Shown piece after piece: positions 13,282 through 14,800 of a stretch of 14,800 nucleotides of DNA; position 1 is the stretch's first letter, and each line of letters opens with the position of its first letter. Source of the stretch: Solirubrobacteraceae bacterium (lineage in GTDB: Bacteria > Actinomycetota > Thermoleophilia > Solirubrobacterales > Solirubrobacteraceae). The notes under the pieces were generated by a model, which saw nothing but the letters and a program-made list of their open reading frames with translations, did no database searches and was not told where the DNA came from. The stretch lies in the NCBI GenBank assembly GCA_025455895.1, contig JALOLQ010000007.1, positions 1 through 14,800 on the forward strand. Reading direction: 5' to 3'. The position numbers were made by a program, and so were the translations under genes.

Positions 13282-13878
13282 ATGGAGATCGCCTTCGACG
13301 ACCGCGGCCTGGTGCCGGTCGTCATCCAGGACTGGACGACCGGCGAGGTGCTGACGCTCGCCTACGCGAACGCCGAGGCGGTCGCGCTCACCCGCCGGAC
13401 CGGCGAGCTGCACCTGTGGTCGCGCTCGCGCGGTGAGCTCTGGCACAAGGGCGCCACGAGCGGCAACGTCCAGAAGGTCCGCGCGCTGCGCCTGGACTGC
13501 GACGGCGACGCGCTGCTCGCGCTCGTCGAGCCTGCGGGGCCGGCCTGCCACACCGGCGAGCGCACGTGCTTCCACGCCGGCGAGCTCGAGCCGCCCGCGC
13601 CGCACGAGGCGCTCCCGGGTCTCGAGCGCACGCTGCGCGAGCGCGCGGCCGAGCGACCCGCAGGGTCGTACACCGTCACGCTGCTCGACGATCCGCCGCT
13701 GATCGGCGCGAAGGTGCGCGAGGAGGCCGAGGAGGTCGCCCGCGCCGCGCGCGAGGAGAGTGACGAGCGCGTCGACGAGGAGGCCGCCGACGTGCTCTAC
13801 CACCTGACCGTGCTGCTGCACAGCCGCGGCCGGGCGCTCGGCGACGCCGAGCGCGTGCTGCTCGCCCGGCGCGGCTGA
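13282..13878 (+). CDS. hisI: Bifunctional phosphoribosyl-AMP cyclohydrolase / phosphoribosyl-ATP pyrophosphatase HisIE
   Basis: It performs steps two and three of histidine biosynthesis: hydrolysis of PR-ATP to PR-AMP (HisE part), then ring opening of PR-AMP (HisI part). The 198-residue fusion has HisI first (about 1–100): VIQDWTTGEVLTLAYAN, WSRSRGELWHKGATSGN at 46–62, the Mg site DCDGD at 72–76, and zinc cysteines Cys73, Cys89 and Cys96 in ACHTGERTCF. After a Pro-rich linker, HisE (about 114–190) follows with SYTVTLLDD, KVREEAEEV carrying the Glu pairs 147/148 and 150/151, and DEEAADVLYHL with Asp170. Many actinobacteria keep hisI and hisE as separate genes, so the fusion is a useful lineage trait. 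The product context is shared with trpE immediately downstream, a common actinobacterial neighbour of hisI. Both domains look complete. Confidence 0.96.
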   Translation: MEIAFDDRGLVPVVIQDWTTGEVLTLAYANAEAVALTRRTGELHLWSRSRGELWHKGATSGNVQKVRALRLDCDGDALLALVEPAGPACHTGERTCFHAGELEPPAPHEALPGLERTLRERAAERPAGSYTVTLLDDPPLIGAKVREEAEEVARAAREESDERVDEEAADVLYHLTVLLHSRGRALGDAERVLLARRG

Positions 13879-13889
13879 GCGGCGCCCGG

Positions 13890-13895
13890 CATCAT
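13890..13895 (+). promoter_or_regulatory. Weak candidate −10 box before trpE
   Basis: CATCAT stands exactly 9 bases before the GTG at 13905. The spacing matches other leaderless-type starts in this window, but the first base is C, so the match to TANNNT is imperfect. No leader peptide with Trp codons and no attenuator hairpin fit in the 26-base gap. Confidence 0.28.
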
Positions 13896-13904
13896 CCATC
13901 GCCC

Positions 13905-14800
13905 GTGACCGCCGCCCCCGCCAGCGCCCCGCCGATCGAGCCCTCGCTCGCCGAGGTGCGCGAGCTCGCGCGCACGCACACGCTCGTCCCGCTGCGCCAG
14001 TCGTTCATCGACGACTGCGAGACGCCGGTCTCCGCGTTCCTGAAGCTGCGCGGCGCCCATCCGGACACGCCCGCGTTCCTGCTCGAATCCGCCGAGCAGG
14101 GCCAGCGGGTCGGGCGCTACAGCTTTCTCGGGCTGCGCCCGCGCTCGGTGCTGCGCTGGTCGCTCGGCGACCCGGGCGATCCGTACGCGCTCGCCGCGCA
14201 GGAGGTCGGCCGCTGGCGCCAGGCGCCGCTGCCCGACCTGCCGCCGTTCGCCGGAGGTGCGGTCGGGTACTTCGGCTACGACCTCGTGCGCACCGTCGAG
14301 CCGCTCGGCGACCCCAACCCCGACCCGGTCGGGCTGCCCGACATGGCGCTGATGCTGACCGACGTGCTCGTGGTCTTCGACCACCTCAAGCACACGATCT
14401 CGATCCTCGTGAACGTCTTCGCCGAGGAGGGCACCGACCTCGAGGCCGCCTACGCCGACGCCGTCGCCACGATCGCCGCCGTGCGCGCGACGCTCGCCGG
14501 GCCGGTGCCGCGGCCCGAGCGCGCCGCCGAGCACGGCGTCCCGCAGTTCGCCTCGAACCTCGAGCGCGAGCGGTTCGAGGCGATCGTCGCGCGGATCGTC
14601 GAGTACGTGCACGCCGGCGACGCCTTCCAGGTCGTGCCCTCGCAGCGCTGGTCGGCGGACACGACGCTCGACCCGTTCTCGATCTACCGCGGGCTGCGCG
14701 TCGTGAACCCGAGCCCGTACATGTACTTCCTGGACTTCGGGGACTTCCAGATCGCCGGCGCCAGCCCGGAGCCGCTGCTCACGGTGGCCGGGCGCCACGT
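13905..14800 (+). CDS. trpE: Anthranilate synthase component I TrpE (3' end outside window)
   Basis: TrpE converts chorismate to anthranilate, the first committed step of tryptophan synthesis, using ammonia supplied by the TrpG glutaminase. About 298 of the usual 500 or so residues are present; the frame is open to the window end. The N-terminal domain has the feedback-site LLES at 59–62 within AFLLESAEQGQRVGRYSFLG. GAVGYFGYDLVRTVEPL follows, then the start of the chorismate-binding domain with ERFEAIVARIVEYVHAGDAFQVVPSQRW, NPSPYMYF at 268–275 (also part of the Trp inhibition site) and GASPEPLL from residue 285. These residues suggest intact Trp feedback control. GTG at 13905 is the first start after the hisIE stop and gives a short disordered Ala/Pro lead. 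Catalytic residues further C-terminal cannot be inspected. Confidence 0.95.
   Translation, partial: MTAAPASAPPIEPSLAEVRELARTHTLVPLRQSFIDDCETPVSAFLKLRGAHPDTPAFLLESAEQGQRVGRYSFLGLRPRSVLRWSLGDPGDPYALAAQEVGRWRQAPLPDLPPFAGGAVGYFGYDLVRTVEPLGDPNPDPVGLPDMALMLTDVLVVFDHLKHTISILVNVFAEEGTDLEAAYADAVATIAAVRATLAGPVPRPERAAEHGVPQFASNLERERFEAIVARIVEYVHAGDAFQVVPSQRWSADTTLDPFSIYRGLRVVNPSPYMYFLDFGDFQIAGASPEPLLTVAGRH

Noticed and set aside
13879..13904. Tryptophan attenuator before trpE
   Set aside because: The 26-base gap is too short for a leader peptide and alternative hairpins.
13797..14798. − strand open frame across the trpE region
   Set aside because: The + strand frame from 13905 encodes clear TrpE motifs; the − strand product is low-complexity Arg/Gly/Val-rich shadow.
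1..14800. CRISPR arrays, insertion sequences, tRNA/rRNA genes, prophage or defence genes
   Set aside because: No regularly spaced repeats, transposase motifs, tRNA-like cloverleaf or integrase/defence domains were recognised; the window is densely filled by housekeeping and metabolic genes.

Overview
This window is very GC-rich DNA, almost wall-to-wall coding, with high-GC actinobacterial codon usage. The set of genes (hrcA–dnaJ–prmA, a yqeY–phoH–ybeY–era block, hisIE–trpE, an unpaired ArsA-like ATPase) and the many TANNNT boxes just in front of start codons suggest a deep-branching actinobacterium, possibly a Thermoleophilia/Solirubrobacterales-type organism. That placement is inferred from gene content and style; no marker rRNA is present. 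I find 17 protein genes (two cut by the window edges), no RNA genes, no mobile elements, no CRISPR array and no gene-free stretch longer than about 60 bases.

Layout. (1) 1–2649: heat-shock and translation block on the + strand: the C-terminal part of the repressor HrcA, then DnaJ, then PrmA (ribosomal protein L11 methyltransferase), with dnaJ and prmA overlapping by ATGA. (2) 2642–6104: a metabolic and respiratory insert: a short-chain dehydrogenase on the − strand, divergent from an alpha/beta hydrolase, then a type II NADH dehydrogenase-like flavoprotein and a small lipoprotein cytochrome c. (3) 6147–8836: a conserved RNA/ribosome block yqeY–phoH–ybeY–era, three of whose junctions overlap or nearly touch. 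(4) 8863–10314: a group II PLP-dependent decarboxylase, convergent with (5) a − strand ArsA/GET3-like ATPase whose stop codon shares the same CTAG. (6) 11276–13272: divergent from the ATPase, a phytoene/squalene synthase-family enzyme overlapping a geranylgeranyl-reductase-like flavoprotein, an apparent isoprenoid pair. (7) 13282–14800: amino-acid biosynthesis: a bifunctional HisIE and the first two thirds or so of TrpE.

How the parts fit. Blocks 1 and 3 are housekeeping: stress control, chaperone action, ribosomal protein methylation, rRNA maturation and 30S assembly. The insert between them provides an electron entry point (NADH to quinone) next to a membrane-tethered cytochrome c. The isoprenoid pair could make or modify a C30/C40 lipid or reduce prenyl chains. 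Regulation appears to rely mainly on promoters whose −10 box lies 7–9 bases before the start codon (leaderless mRNAs), with translational coupling inside operons. Only the cytochrome gene shows a classical promoter, leader and Shine-Dalgarno sequence. I see no clear new defence or mobile system. The more unusual items are the uniform leaderless spacing, a near-symmetric −10 box between the ATPase and synthase genes, the unusual synthase/reductase pair, the unpaired ArsA-like protein lacking the usual DPA switch motif, and a dehydrogenase that seems to lack its catalytic serine.
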